Shown: one piece after another, positions 18,297 through 26,757 of the stretch
How the letters are laid out: every line of letters starts with the position of its first letter
How positions within the stretch are numbered: the first letter of the stretch is position 1
DNA from: Reinekea sp. G2M2-21
GTDB lineage: Bacteria; Pseudomonadota; Gammaproteobacteria; Pseudomonadales; Natronospirillaceae
Assembly: GCF_015687175.1 (NCBI RefSeq)
Contig: NZ_JADPQG010000001.1
Span: forward strand, 1,116,001 to 1,180,000
DNA length: 64,000 nucleotides
Direction of reading: 5' to 3'
Program-made: the position numbers and the translations under genes
The notes under the pieces: model-generated
Databases searched by the model: none
What the model saw: the letters and a program-made list of their open reading frames with translations, nothing else
What the model was told of the DNA's origin: nothing

Positions 18297-19376
18297 ATGA
18301 GTCCATCTTTGTCTAAACCAAATCATTTGTTGGTTCAACACGTTGAAGTTCGTTACGGCGATGTGGTTGCCGTGTCGGACGTTAATTTGCAACTGCATGA
18401 AGGGGAGATAGGCTGTTTGCTGGGACCCAGTGGTTGCGGGAAATCCACCCTATTGCGGGCGATTGCTGGTTTTGAAAACCTCACCAACGGTAGCATCCAT
18501 ATGGGGGAGGAGTGCTTGTCCGATTCGCAGAAAACCATCGCAGCGGAAAAGCGTGGCATCGGCATGGTTTTTCAAGATATCGCGTTATTTCCGCATTTGA
18601 CGATTGAACAAAACATAGCCTTCGGTTTGCAAAAGCAATCTGCGAGCGAACGTCACAGCCGTGTTACTCAATTGTTGGATTTGATTGGTCTCAGCGGAAT
18701 GGAAAAACGGTACCCTAACTCACTCTCTGGCGGTCAACAGCAGCGTGTTGCATTGGCCCGGGCATTGGCGCCTAAGCCTAAGATTTTGTTAATGGATGAA
18801 CCGTTTTCTGGATTGGATGCCACCTTGAAAGAAACCCTGGTTCCGGAAGTCCGAAATATACTGTTAAAGGAAAATATTACCGCGTTGGTGGTCACGCATG
18901 ACCAGTTGGAAGCGTTCACCATTGCGGACAAAGTTGCGTTGATGAACCGGGGGCGAATTGAACAGTTTGACACGCCGTATACCATCTACCACCAGCCGCA
19001 AACCCGGTTCGTCGCGGACTTCATCGGCCAGGGATACTTTATTCCGGCAACGGTATTGAATGACCGGCAAATCAACACGGATTTGGGGGTGCTTGAGTTG
19101 ATTCACCCGACCTCTCTTGCCGCCGAAACGCAAGTCGATTTATTAGTCCGCCCAGACGACGTATTGCATGACGATAACAGCGACTTTATGGGCATCATTA
19201 CTAGCAAACAGTTCAAGGGTACCTTTTTTCAATATCAGGTAACTCTGACGAACGGCAGAAAACTACTGTGCATTGCGTCGAGTCACCATAACCATGGTGT
19301 CGGGCAGAGGATTGGTATCCGGCTCGACTTGGATCACTTCGTCATGTTTGCTGCAGAAACAGAGGCAGCGACGTAA
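18297..19376 (+). CDS. fbpC: Ferric iron ABC transporter, ATP-binding protein
   Basis: 359 residues. Walker A GPSGCGKST is near residue 43, signature LSGGQQQRVALARAL near 143, Walker B ILLMDEPFSGLD next, and H-loop VVTHDQ. After about residue 240 a TOBE-like C-terminal domain follows (LLVRPDDVL and later), as in Fe3+ and polyamine importers. It powers the permease encoded upstream and shares the Fur-controlled operon. The gene ends 14 bases from the convergent arsJ. Confidence 0.9.
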   Translation: MSPSLSKPNHLLVQHVEVRYGDVVAVSDVNLQLHEGEIGCLLGPSGCGKSTLLRAIAGFENLTNGSIHMGEECLSDSQKTIAAEKRGIGMVFQDIALFPHLTIEQNIAFGLQKQSASERHSRVTQLLDLIGLSGMEKRYPNSLSGGQQQRVALARALAPKPKILLMDEPFSGLDATLKETLVPEVRNILLKENITALVVTHDQLEAFTIADKVALMNRGRIEQFDTPYTIYHQPQTRFVADFIGQGYFIPATVLNDRQINTDLGVLELIHPTSLAAETQVDLLVRPDDVLHDDNSDFMGIITSKQFKGTFFQYQVTLTNGRKLLCIASSHHNHGVGQRIGIRLDLDHFVMFAAETEAAT

Positions 19377-19390
19377 GTCTCAGTGACTTC

Positions 19391-20584
19391 TTAATATTTC
19401 TTTAAACGCAATGAGACCAATACAGTGCAGCCTAAAAGAATGGTTGCTGCCAGAAGTGTCATGTTTAAGCCGGCCAAAACAAATAACCAACCGGACAACA
19501 GGGTGCCCAACAAGCGACCCAGTGCATTACTCATGTAGTAGAAGCCCACATCGAGCGACACACCGTCATGACGGGCCCAGCTCACTATCAGATAGCTGTG
19601 AACGGCGCTGTTAATGGCAAAAAGAAAACCAAACCCCAGCAGTAAAAGTGCGGTTGATGCTGCATTTAAATCGTAAAAGCGATCCAGCAACCATATGATC
19701 CCAGTAAGCAAGGTGAGTGGTATTGCTGCCAGCAGCGCCAGTTGGCCACCGTTTATCGTCTGCCATCGTTGAGTGAGTTGTGGCGTGATCCCCTGTACGA
19801 TCCCATACGCGATAATCCAGAAGGCAAAAAAGCCACCCACCTGAAAATGTGACCAAGAGAATTTCTCACTTAACGTAATGGGTAGTGCGACCACAAACCA
19901 AGCATCGCGAGACGCGAACAGAAATAAACGCGCCAGGCTAAGCCAGTTAATCGCGGGGCTGTTTGAAAAAAGTTGGCTGAACTTGGCTTTATTTTTGGAA
20001 CGTCCTAAATCGCTTTTTAACAAGAGGATGCTGCACACCCCGGTGACAACAATCATTGAGAGCAATGTGACAATCGCCCACCAGAAGCCACACAACCAAA
20101 GCAGGAAACCACCGAGAAAAAAACCGACACCCTTAAGTGTGTTTTTGGAACCCGTCAGCGCCGCGACCCATTTAAATAGTTGCCCTTGCGCTTCGGCAGG
20201 TACCAGCATTTTAATGCCGGATTTTGCGCTCATTTTGTTCAGGTCTTTGGCAATTCCGCTCAACGCCTGTGCTGCCATTACCCAAGGGACGGTAAGCCAG
20301 GCACTGGGCACCAATAAGGCGCCCAGAGCTATGGCTTGTAAACCCAAGCCCAGATTCATGGTTTTATTTAGCCCAAAGCGGGCACCTAACCAACCGCCGA
20401 CCAGGTTCGTCACTACGCCGAATATTTCATAAAACAGGAAGAGAAACGCAATGGACAGCGCGTCATAACCCAATTGATGAAAATACAGCACGATAAGCAT
20501 ACGCAACGCACCGTCGGTTAGTGTGAACGACCAATAATTCAACATAATCAGGCTGTATTGGCGGATGCTTGGGTTTGCGTTCAT
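19391..20584 (-). CDS. arsJ: Organoarsenical efflux MFS permease ArsJ
   Basis: 397 residues with about twelve hydrophobic helices. The N-terminal YWSFTLTDGALRMLIVLYFH, FGVVTNLVGGWLGARFGLN and AQALSGIAKDLNKMSAKS are hallmark ArsJ segments. ArsJ exports 1-arseno-3-phosphoglycerate, the unstable product made by its partner glyceraldehyde-3-phosphate dehydrogenase from arsenate. The real start is the ATG at 20584, which overlaps the stop of that dehydrogenase gene (TAATG), so the pair is translationally coupled. The longer frame reaching 20638 overlaps the dehydrogenase and is not used. Confidence 0.92.
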   Translation of the reverse strand: MNANPSIRQYSLIMLNYWSFTLTDGALRMLIVLYFHQLGYDALSIAFLFLFYEIFGVVTNLVGGWLGARFGLNKTMNLGLGLQAIALGALLVPSAWLTVPWVMAAQALSGIAKDLNKMSAKSGIKMLVPAEAQGQLFKWVAALTGSKNTLKGVGFFLGGFLLWLCGFWWAIVTLLSMIVVTGVCSILLLKSDLGRSKNKAKFSQLFSNSPAINWLSLARLFLFASRDAWFVVALPITLSEKFSWSHFQVGGFFAFWIIAYGIVQGITPQLTQRWQTINGGQLALLAAIPLTLLTGIIWLLDRFYDLNAASTALLLLGFGFLFAINSAVHSYLIVSWARHDGVSLDVGFYYMSNALGRLLGTLLSGWLFVLAGLNMTLLAATILLGCTVLVSLRLKKY

Positions 20585-21579
20585 TACAGGCTGGCCAGCA
20601 AGCGCGTCAGTTCTGCGGTTCGGTTCACGTAGCCCCATTCGTTGTCATACCAAACATAGAGTTTTAATTGGGTTTCGTTGATCACCATGGTAGACAGCGC
20701 ATCGATAATGGCGCTTCTCGGATCGGTTCGGTAATCAATGCTTACCAATGGGCGTTCTTCGTATCCGAGAATGCCTTCTAATGCTCCTTCGGCGGCTCGC
20801 TGCAACGCTTGATTGACCTCAGCTTCTGTAACTGCCTGCTGTAATTCAAATACGCAATCGGTTAACGATGCATTCAGCAATGGAATGCGGACTGCGTGCC
20901 CATTTAAACGCCCCTTTAACTCCGGAAAGATGGTAGTAATCGCTTTTGCAGACCCGGTCGTGGTTGGAATCAGGCTCATGCCACAGGCCCGAGCCCGGCG
21001 CAGGTCTTTATGCGGAGCGTCAACAATGGTTTGGGTGTTGGTCAAGTCGTGTAACGTCGTCATGGTGCCATGTTTAATGCCGAACGTTTCGTGAATTACT
21101 TTAACAACGGGTGCCAAACAGTTGGTGGTGCATGATGCGGCGGTGATAATTTGTTTTTCGGCCGTAACCAAATGATGATTGATGCCCATAACAATATTTG
21201 GGATCGAGTCGGACTGCACCGGAGCTGTAACGACGACTTTGGTGTTTTTGTCCCGGTAAGGCTGCAAAGCTTCATCGGTTTTAAACACACCACTGGCTTC
21301 AATCACAATATCGCAATTTTCCCATGGTGTATCGGAAAGGACTTTGTGGTTGAATACTTGGGTTGGAAACCCTTTAAATGATAGCAGATTCTCATCGATA
21401 ACGCTGGCAAAGTGTTCGGCTTTGCCGTGAATGGAGTCAAAATTGTACAGGTGTGACAGCGTATGCACGTCGCCCGCAGGGTCATTGATCATCACGATTT
21501 GCACATCATCTTTCTGCAATAAAACCCTGGCTGTCAATCGGCCCATGCGACCGAAACCGTTAATACCCACCTTTAACAT
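20584..21579 (-). CDS. ArsJ-associated glyceraldehyde-3-phosphate dehydrogenase
   Basis: 331 residues. NAD-binding [14 protein letters not shown] at the N-terminus, catalytic Cys in [11 protein letters not shown] (about residue 150), and [10 protein letters not shown] near the C-terminus. The [17 protein letters not shown] segment is typical. In this pairing the enzyme uses arsenate in place of phosphate to make 1-arseno-3-phosphoglycerate for export by ArsJ. A main glycolytic GAPDH is expected elsewhere in the genome. No ArsR gene lies beside it. A TGACA/TGTCA inverted repeat upstream may be an operator. Confidence 0.9.
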   Translation of the reverse strand: MLKVGINGFGRMGRLTARVLLQKDDVQIVMINDPAGDVHTLSHLYNFDSIHGKAEHFASVIDENLLSFKGFPTQVFNHKVLSDTPWENCDIVIEASGVFKTDEALQPYRDKNTKVVVTAPVQSDSIPNIVMGINHHLVTAEKQIITAASCTTNCLAPVVKVIHETFGIKHGTMTTLHDLTNTQTIVDAPHKDLRRARACGMSLIPTTTGSAKAITTIFPELKGRLNGHAVRIPLLNASLTDCVFELQQAVTEAEVNQALQRAAEGALEGILGYEERPLVSIDYRTDPRSAIIDALSTMVINETQLKLYVWYDNEWGYVNRTAELTRLLASL

Positions 21580-21613
21580 GCTTATACTTCCTAAGATTAA
21601 AGTCGCTATATTA

Positions 21614-21629
21614 TGACAAAAATATGTCA
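21614..21629. promoter_or_regulatory. Inverted repeat upstream of the GAPDH/arsJ pair, candidate operator
   Basis: TGACA-AAAATA-TGTCA, a perfect five-base inverted repeat in AT-rich sequence about 35 bases before the GAPDH start. Position and form suit an arsenic-responsive repressor site, but no such regulator is encoded in the window. Confidence 0.45.
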
Positions 21630-21719
21630 GATTTGTGAATCTGTGTCATTAGCTGGATGCAGTGCGATGCTCCAGCAAGTGAGTGAAATGAGAGTGCGCA
21701 TAAAAGGGCTGGAGCTGTT

Positions 21720-23675
21720 TCAGGGGGTGAGTTCTGGGTGCGCTTTAAACCAGGTGCGGCTAAGGTTACGCATGGCGTGGTTCGACAATTCGCCCGCGTC
21801 TGTGAAGGCCAGATTTATATCGTTCGCAACCGGTGCATTGGGATATCGGCTGGAGAAGGTTCGCATGCGGCTGGCGATCGTGTTGATAAAGTCGTCGAAG
21901 TCGTATGCTGCATCGACTACGGTATAGGCTTCGTTGCTGAATAAAAGATCGTAAGCCATTTCGGTCAGTCGTTGCCGAGTCTGTGCATCAATATCTCCGA
22001 CATTGAAATTAAGCTTCGGCAACGGCCAGTGAGCTGCTTTGGTGAACTGATTGATCAGAAATTGCTCATTCGCGGATAGTTCACTGACCAATGACTGATA
22101 CAGTGGCCAATTATCGCGCGTGATCACGCCGAGTTCGATCAGATCAACCATTTCCCGCGCGATTTGCTTTTGAACAGCTGGTGAGGTCTGTGGAATTAAG
22201 TGAGGCATATCGTCGTTGGCCATTTGTTGCAGTTGAAGTCGTGAATTGCCAAACCAGTGGTGCAATGCGCTGAATTGGTAAAAGGAGTCGCTATCGGCAA
22301 TGCCCATCGTTTGTTTCCAGAGTTGATAATTCGTCTCGATGCGCTGCAGTAAATAAGCGTTTCGAATGACTTTAATGCGATCCTTCCGAGCCAAAAAATC
22401 CATCACGGTGTGGCTGTTTATCGATTGGTATTGGTAACTTTGCTGGGGCGAAACCGACAACAGGTGAGCTTCGATAGATTTACGGGTGACTTGATGGCCA
22501 TTCAGTATCTGTCCCCAGAATAACTCAATAAGTTCATCTCTATCATCGTTTGGAATTACAGGTGCTAATGGTTCCGAAGCTTGAGCAGTACAGGGCAGTG
22601 CCAGCGACAACCGCTGGTTAATACCGGTCCGATAAGTCTGGCGAGGGCCAATGCATAACTCATAGCTAAAGAAGCGATCCCACCATTCGGAATTGGTGAG
22701 GTACTGTTCAAAACTGACCGTGGTCAGCAATGCATCAGGTGCGTTAATAGACAGAATGTCATACAGGAAACGATAAGATTCCTGATTCAAATGTTCACTG
22801 TTTTGCAAAAATAACGCAGCCTTATGCCAATCTCGTTTGATGAACAGATTGTAGATACTGAACAGTTCGCCGATCCGTGGTGATTCCTGTAAAAATTCCC
22901 GCTCAACTTCATCGATGTTTTTGGTTCTCAGGTAGGTCTGTAATCCGGAGCTGTTGCTGACCGATTCGGATAAATGAAATCGAAGCAGCCGTTCGATTCC
23001 TGTCGTCAGTGGTGCGAGTTTTTTGGCGAGGTGTTGGCGTTCAATTTTCAGCACAAAATCACGGTCGTAATTATTCAGCAGGATTTTGGGTGTGAAACTG
23101 AAGGACTCAGCGGATACAACCAGATTCATCGGCCAGAATTGATGGCCGACTTTGTCGATGAACGAAAACAGATTGAGGTGAATAAAGCTGCTTTCCGATG
23201 AATTTGGTTTATTACCGGGTTGTTGCATTCGTTGTTCCAAAAACAGATTCGTTTGGAACTGAGATTCTTCCGTATACAGTGTTAAACCGTAAAGTTTGTC
23301 CAGTTTTAAATAGCTCGCCAGTTCAGCCAGGTAAGGGGCACCGCTTACTAACCGGTCTTGCCATTTATCCTGCATGTTCGCACCAAATGGGGTAGTAAAA
23401 TAATCTAGAAGCAATTCATTCAAGGTTGATGCAACTTTGAGATCCAGTGGCAGGTATTCCGACTCTGGCGTCGTGGTTGGTGCTTCCTCTGGCGTTGTGA
23501 CAGAAATCAACGGCAAACTTACGTTGGGGCTGTAAATGGATCTTTGGGGTTGGTTGTAGACCGTGCGTTCCGTGACAACAGCAACGTTGGGTTTTAATTG
23601 GTACACCAATAGGGTCATGAATACCCCGAATAACAACAGTAATAGTGCCGGGGCGGATGTTGTTTTTGTTGTCAT
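21720..23675 (-). CDS. Membrane-anchored protein of unknown function
   Basis: 651 residues starting at an ATG with an AGAGGA ribosome site. One hydrophobic segment (about residues 8-25) would anchor it in the inner membrane or act as an uncleaved signal. It is followed by a Pro/Thr-rich linker (TTPEEAPTTTPESEYLP) and a large, mostly helical extracytoplasmic domain. I recognise no catalytic motif or family. Two Cys residues (about 340-370) could pair in the periplasm. The gene stands between the arsenic pair and isocitrate lyase, co-directional with both but separated from aceA by a terminator. Confidence 0.65.
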   Translation of the reverse strand: MTTKTTSAPALLLLLFGVFMTLLVYQLKPNVAVVTERTVYNQPQRSIYSPNVSLPLISVTTPEEAPTTTPESEYLPLDLKVASTLNELLLDYFTTPFGANMQDKWQDRLVSGAPYLAELASYLKLDKLYGLTLYTEESQFQTNLFLEQRMQQPGNKPNSSESSFIHLNLFSFIDKVGHQFWPMNLVVSAESFSFTPKILLNNYDRDFVLKIERQHLAKKLAPLTTGIERLLRFHLSESVSNSSGLQTYLRTKNIDEVEREFLQESPRIGELFSIYNLFIKRDWHKAALFLQNSEHLNQESYRFLYDILSINAPDALLTTVSFEQYLTNSEWWDRFFSYELCIGPRQTYRTGINQRLSLALPCTAQASEPLAPVIPNDDRDELIELFWGQILNGHQVTRKSIEAHLLSVSPQQSYQYQSINSHTVMDFLARKDRIKVIRNAYLLQRIETNYQLWKQTMGIADSDSFYQFSALHHWFGNSRLQLQQMANDDMPHLIPQTSPAVQKQIAREMVDLIELGVITRDNWPLYQSLVSELSANEQFLINQFTKAAHWPLPKLNFNVGDIDAQTRQRLTEMAYDLLFSNEAYTVVDAAYDFDDFINTIASRMRTFSSRYPNAPVANDINLAFTDAGELSNHAMRNLSRTWFKAHPELTP

Positions 23676-23793
23676 AGTCGTCCTCTGTTAACTGCAAACA
23701 CTGAGGCTTTTGCTTCAGCATAGAGGAGATCCAGATGACATTTGTAGCGTTGTGTTTTGAAACGTAACGAATTGCGAATGAGGTTTGAGAGAG

Positions 23794-23820
23794 CAAAAAA
23801 AGGCGATCCGAGGATCGCCT
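23794..23820 (-). terminator. Rho-independent terminator after aceA
   Basis: On the minus strand AGGCGATCC-TC-GGATCGCCT is followed by seven T bases, about 50 bases beyond the isocitrate lyase stop codon. It isolates aceA from the membrane-anchored gene downstream. Confidence 0.87.
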
Positions 23821-23868
23821 GAAGACTCTTTGGGGGAGTGCTGAAAGTTAGGAAAGACTCAACAAGGA

Positions 23869-25479
23869 TCAGGCAAACTGATTCATCGTGTTGTCTTCAC
23901 CGGCGGCTTTTAACGCATTGTCACCAGAGAAGTATTCTTTGTGATCGTCTCCGATGTCGGAACCAGACATGTTCTGGTGGCGAACACACGCGATACCCTG
24001 ACGGATCTCTTTACGTTGAACGCCTTCTACATAGCCCAGCATTCCTGCATCTCCGAAGTACTCCTTAGCCAGATTGTCCGTAGACAATGCCGCAGTATGG
24101 TAAGTCGGCAAGGTAATCAGGTGATGGAAGATGCCCGCATGTTTTGCAGCGTCTGCCTGGAAGTTCTGGATACGGCGATCGGCTTCAACACCCAGTTCAG
24201 TCGTGTCGTAGTCTGCGCTCATCAGGCTGGCGCGGTCGTACGCGGACAGATCACGACCTTCTTCAGTCCAGGCATCGAATACCTGCTGGCGGAAGTTCAG
24301 CGTCCAGTTGAATGAAGGTGAGTTGTTGTAAACCAATTTGGCATTTGGCATTACCGCACGGATGCGGTCAACCATGCCACCGATTTGACCCACGTGTGGT
24401 TTTTCGGTCTCAATCCACAGCAGGTCTGCGCCGGCTTTCAGTGATTCGATGCAGTCGAATACGCAGCGGTCTTCGCCAGTGTCTTTACGGAACTGGAACA
24501 GACCAGAGGGCAGGCGCTTAGGACGTAACAGCTTGCCATCTTTTTTGATGACAACGTCGCCTTGATTCATGGTTTCAGGGGAGACTTCTTCAACATCCAG
24601 GAAGCTGTTGTAAATGTCGCCAGAATCGCCGGGTTCATTAACCACAGCGATTTGCTTGGTTAAACCAGCACCCAGGGAGTCTGTGCGCGCAACGATGATG
24701 CCGTCATCAACACCCAGTTCCAGAAATGCGTAGCGTACGGCGCGGATTTTCGCGTGGAAGTCTGAGTGAGGTACGGTCACTTTACCGTCCTGGTGGCCAC
24801 ACTGCTTTTCGTCAGCAACCTGGTTTTCAATCTGAATACAACAGGCGCCGGCTTCAATCATTTTTTTCGCAAGCAGGTAAGTTGCTTCTTCGTTACCGAA
24901 ACCTGCGTCGATGTCGGCAATGATTGGAACAATATGCGTTTCATGATTGTCGATTTTGTTCTGGATTTCCTGTGCTTTGATCTGATCCCCGGCTTTGCGC
25001 GCAGCGTCCAGTTCACGGAAGTAGCCACCCAGTTCACGGGCGTCTGCTTGGCGCAGGAAGGTGTAGAGTTCCTCGATCAGGTTCGCAACCGCGGTCTTTT
25101 CGTGCATGGACTGGTCTGGCAATGGACCGAAGTCGGAACGCAGAGCAGCAACCATCCAGCCAGACAGGTACAGGTACTTACCTTTGGTGTTACCGAAGTG
25201 CTTCTTAATAGAAATCATCTTTTGCTGGCCGATAAAGCCATGCCAGCAGCCCAGTGACTGTGTGTACTGGCTATTATCGGCATCGTACGCAGCCATGTCT
25301 TCGCGCATGATTTTGGCGGTGTATTTGGCGATATCCAGACCGGTTTTGAATTTGTTCTGTGCGCGCATGCGGGCAACAGATTCTGCATCGATGGCTTCCC
25401 AAGGCTGGCCTGCGGCTTCTTTCAACGCGGCTGCGGCTTGAATATCGGTTTTGTAAGCTGACAAGTTGCCTGTCGTCAT
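23869..25479 (-). CDS. aceA: Isocitrate lyase
   Basis: 536 residues of the longer isocitrate lyase class found in Pseudomonas relatives. The active-site loop is DEKQCGHQDGK, with metal ligands around IIADIDAGFGN and the late NNSPSFNWTLNFRQQ. The enzyme splits isocitrate into glyoxylate and succinate, letting cells grow on acetate or fatty acids. The open frame extends to 25698, but the start is the ATG at 25479 after AAGAGGAA; the extra upstream part is the promoter region shared with a divergent LysR gene. With malate synthase G two genes away it completes the glyoxylate shunt. Confidence 0.95.
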   Translation of the reverse strand: MTTGNLSAYKTDIQAAAALKEAAGQPWEAIDAESVARMRAQNKFKTGLDIAKYTAKIMREDMAAYDADNSQYTQSLGCWHGFIGQQKMISIKKHFGNTKGKYLYLSGWMVAALRSDFGPLPDQSMHEKTAVANLIEELYTFLRQADARELGGYFRELDAARKAGDQIKAQEIQNKIDNHETHIVPIIADIDAGFGNEEATYLLAKKMIEAGACCIQIENQVADEKQCGHQDGKVTVPHSDFHAKIRAVRYAFLELGVDDGIIVARTDSLGAGLTKQIAVVNEPGDSGDIYNSFLDVEEVSPETMNQGDVVIKKDGKLLRPKRLPSGLFQFRKDTGEDRCVFDCIESLKAGADLLWIETEKPHVGQIGGMVDRIRAVMPNAKLVYNNSPSFNWTLNFRQQVFDAWTEEGRDLSAYDRASLMSADYDTTELGVEADRRIQNFQADAAKHAGIFHHLITLPTYHTAALSTDNLAKEYFGDAGMLGYVEGVQRKEIRQGIACVRHQNMSGSDIGDDHKEYFSGDNALKAAGEDNTMNQFA

Positions 25480-25645
25480 AATCAGATTCCTCTTGTTGTT
25501 ATCTCTAAGTCGAAGTGGCCCATTTGCGTCCTGTTCCCCTCCGGATATGACAAAACAATAGTTCGATGGGTATGATTCGCCTAATTTATATGTATAATTT
25601 TCGACATAACCCGTGTGAATTAATGTTTGTGTAATTAAAACAATC

Positions 25646-25659
25646 AGCGAAATTTCGCT
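25646..25659. promoter_or_regulatory. Perfect palindrome in the aceA/lysR intergenic region
   Basis: AGCGAAATTTCGCT is a perfect 14-base palindrome 33 bases before the lysR start and about 165 bases before aceA. It is a plausible operator for the divergently encoded LysR-type protein or another regulator of the glyoxylate genes. Confidence 0.5.
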
Positions 25660-25692
25660 AAAAGAATAAAAATTGACTACGAGAAATAAAAA

Positions 25693-26643
25693 ATGCACTT
25701 AAACCGAGTCGATATGAACCTTCTGGTGTATCTGGATGCCCTGCTGCGAGAGCGAAGTGTGACCAAAGCTGCACACAAGTTGGGAATCAGCCAGCCTGCT
25801 ATGAGTAATGGTCTGCGTCGTTTGCGCGATTTGTTCGAAGATCCGTTGTTGATCCGAACCTCGGACGGCATGACCCCGACAGAACGGGCACGCGAGCTTG
25901 AGCCAATGTTGCGTTTGGCTCTGCAATCGTTGGAGAAGGTCGTGCAACCCAGAGCACACTTCGACGCCCATGAGTCTCATCGCGTGTTTCGCATTATGGC
26001 CAGCGACTACGCTGAGTCCACGCTAATCCCGGCTTTGTTGAAGCGGTTAACAGTTGAGGCGCCGAATGTGTCGCTGGATATCATGACGCCCAGTGATGTG
26101 AGCTTTTCGGACGTTGAGCAGGGCCGAGTAGATATGGTGATAAACCGTTTTGATACCTTGCCTCAATCCTTTCACCAGATGACGGTTTGGTCCGATAACT
26201 TCTGTTGTATGTTAAGTGCCGACAATCCAATCCTCGATAACTTTAGTCTGGCGAATTACCTGGAATCCCGCCATGTCTGGGTAAGTAAAACCGGGTATGG
26301 TGTCGGTGTTGGAGTGGATCCGTCCGATGTTCAGAAGCTCGGTTTTGTAGATGAAATCCTGCATCAGATGGGTAAAAGGCGGAATATCGCGGTGTTTACC
26401 CGGCACTACCAAGCTGCCATGCTGCTCGCCGAAGAGAATGATCTGGTGGTCACCATTCCGGCACGCGCTGCACACTTACAGGCGTTGAATCCCCGCCTGG
26501 CGGTCAAGGCGCCCCCGTTTGAGATTCCCTCATTGTTATTGAAAATGGTATGGAGTCCTTTGTTGCATCATGATCCGGCGCATCGATGGATACGACGGTT
26601 GATTGTTGATGTGGCTGAGGAAATTCCTGCGCCGTATTTTTAA
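25693..26643 (+). CDS. LysR-family transcriptional regulator, probable regulator of the glyoxylate shunt
   Basis: 316 residues. The N-terminal winged helix-turn-helix is RSVTKAAHKLGISQPAMSNGLRRLRDLFEDPLLIR (about residues 22-56), followed by a linker helix and a periplasmic-binding-like effector domain. The SQPAMSNGLRRLRDLF form resembles the NodD/LeuO-type branch. It sits between aceA (divergent) and glcB (115 bases downstream, same direction), so control of both is the natural inference. The effector is unknown; a carboxylate of acetate metabolism would fit. Confidence 0.85.
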   Translation: MHLNRVDMNLLVYLDALLRERSVTKAAHKLGISQPAMSNGLRRLRDLFEDPLLIRTSDGMTPTERARELEPMLRLALQSLEKVVQPRAHFDAHESHRVFRIMASDYAESTLIPALLKRLTVEAPNVSLDIMTPSDVSFSDVEQGRVDMVINRFDTLPQSFHQMTVWSDNFCCMLSADNPILDNFSLANYLESRHVWVSKTGYGVGVGVDPSDVQKLGFVDEILHQMGKRRNIAVFTRHYQAAMLLAEENDLVVTIPARAAHLQALNPRLAVKAPPFEIPSLLLKMVWSPLLHHDPAHRWIRRLIVDVAEEIPAPYF

Positions 26644-26757
26644 GGTTTCTCTATATATTCATAGTGTGAATGTAATGAATAAAAATCATTTATTAGGTAG
26701 ATCGATCTCCTCGGCCTATGATCGGTACCAATAGGATGAGCCAAAAAAGGGTTAAAA

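Noticed and set aside
24750-24830. KQCGH in place of KKCGH in isocitrate lyase
   Set aside because: As far as I recall, this variant is normal for the longer Pseudomonas-type isocitrate lyases, so it is not an anomaly.
23869-25698. Longer isocitrate lyase starting at 25698
   Set aside because: The extra N-terminus is unlike any isocitrate lyase and would overlap the lysR start; a strong ribosome site marks 25479.
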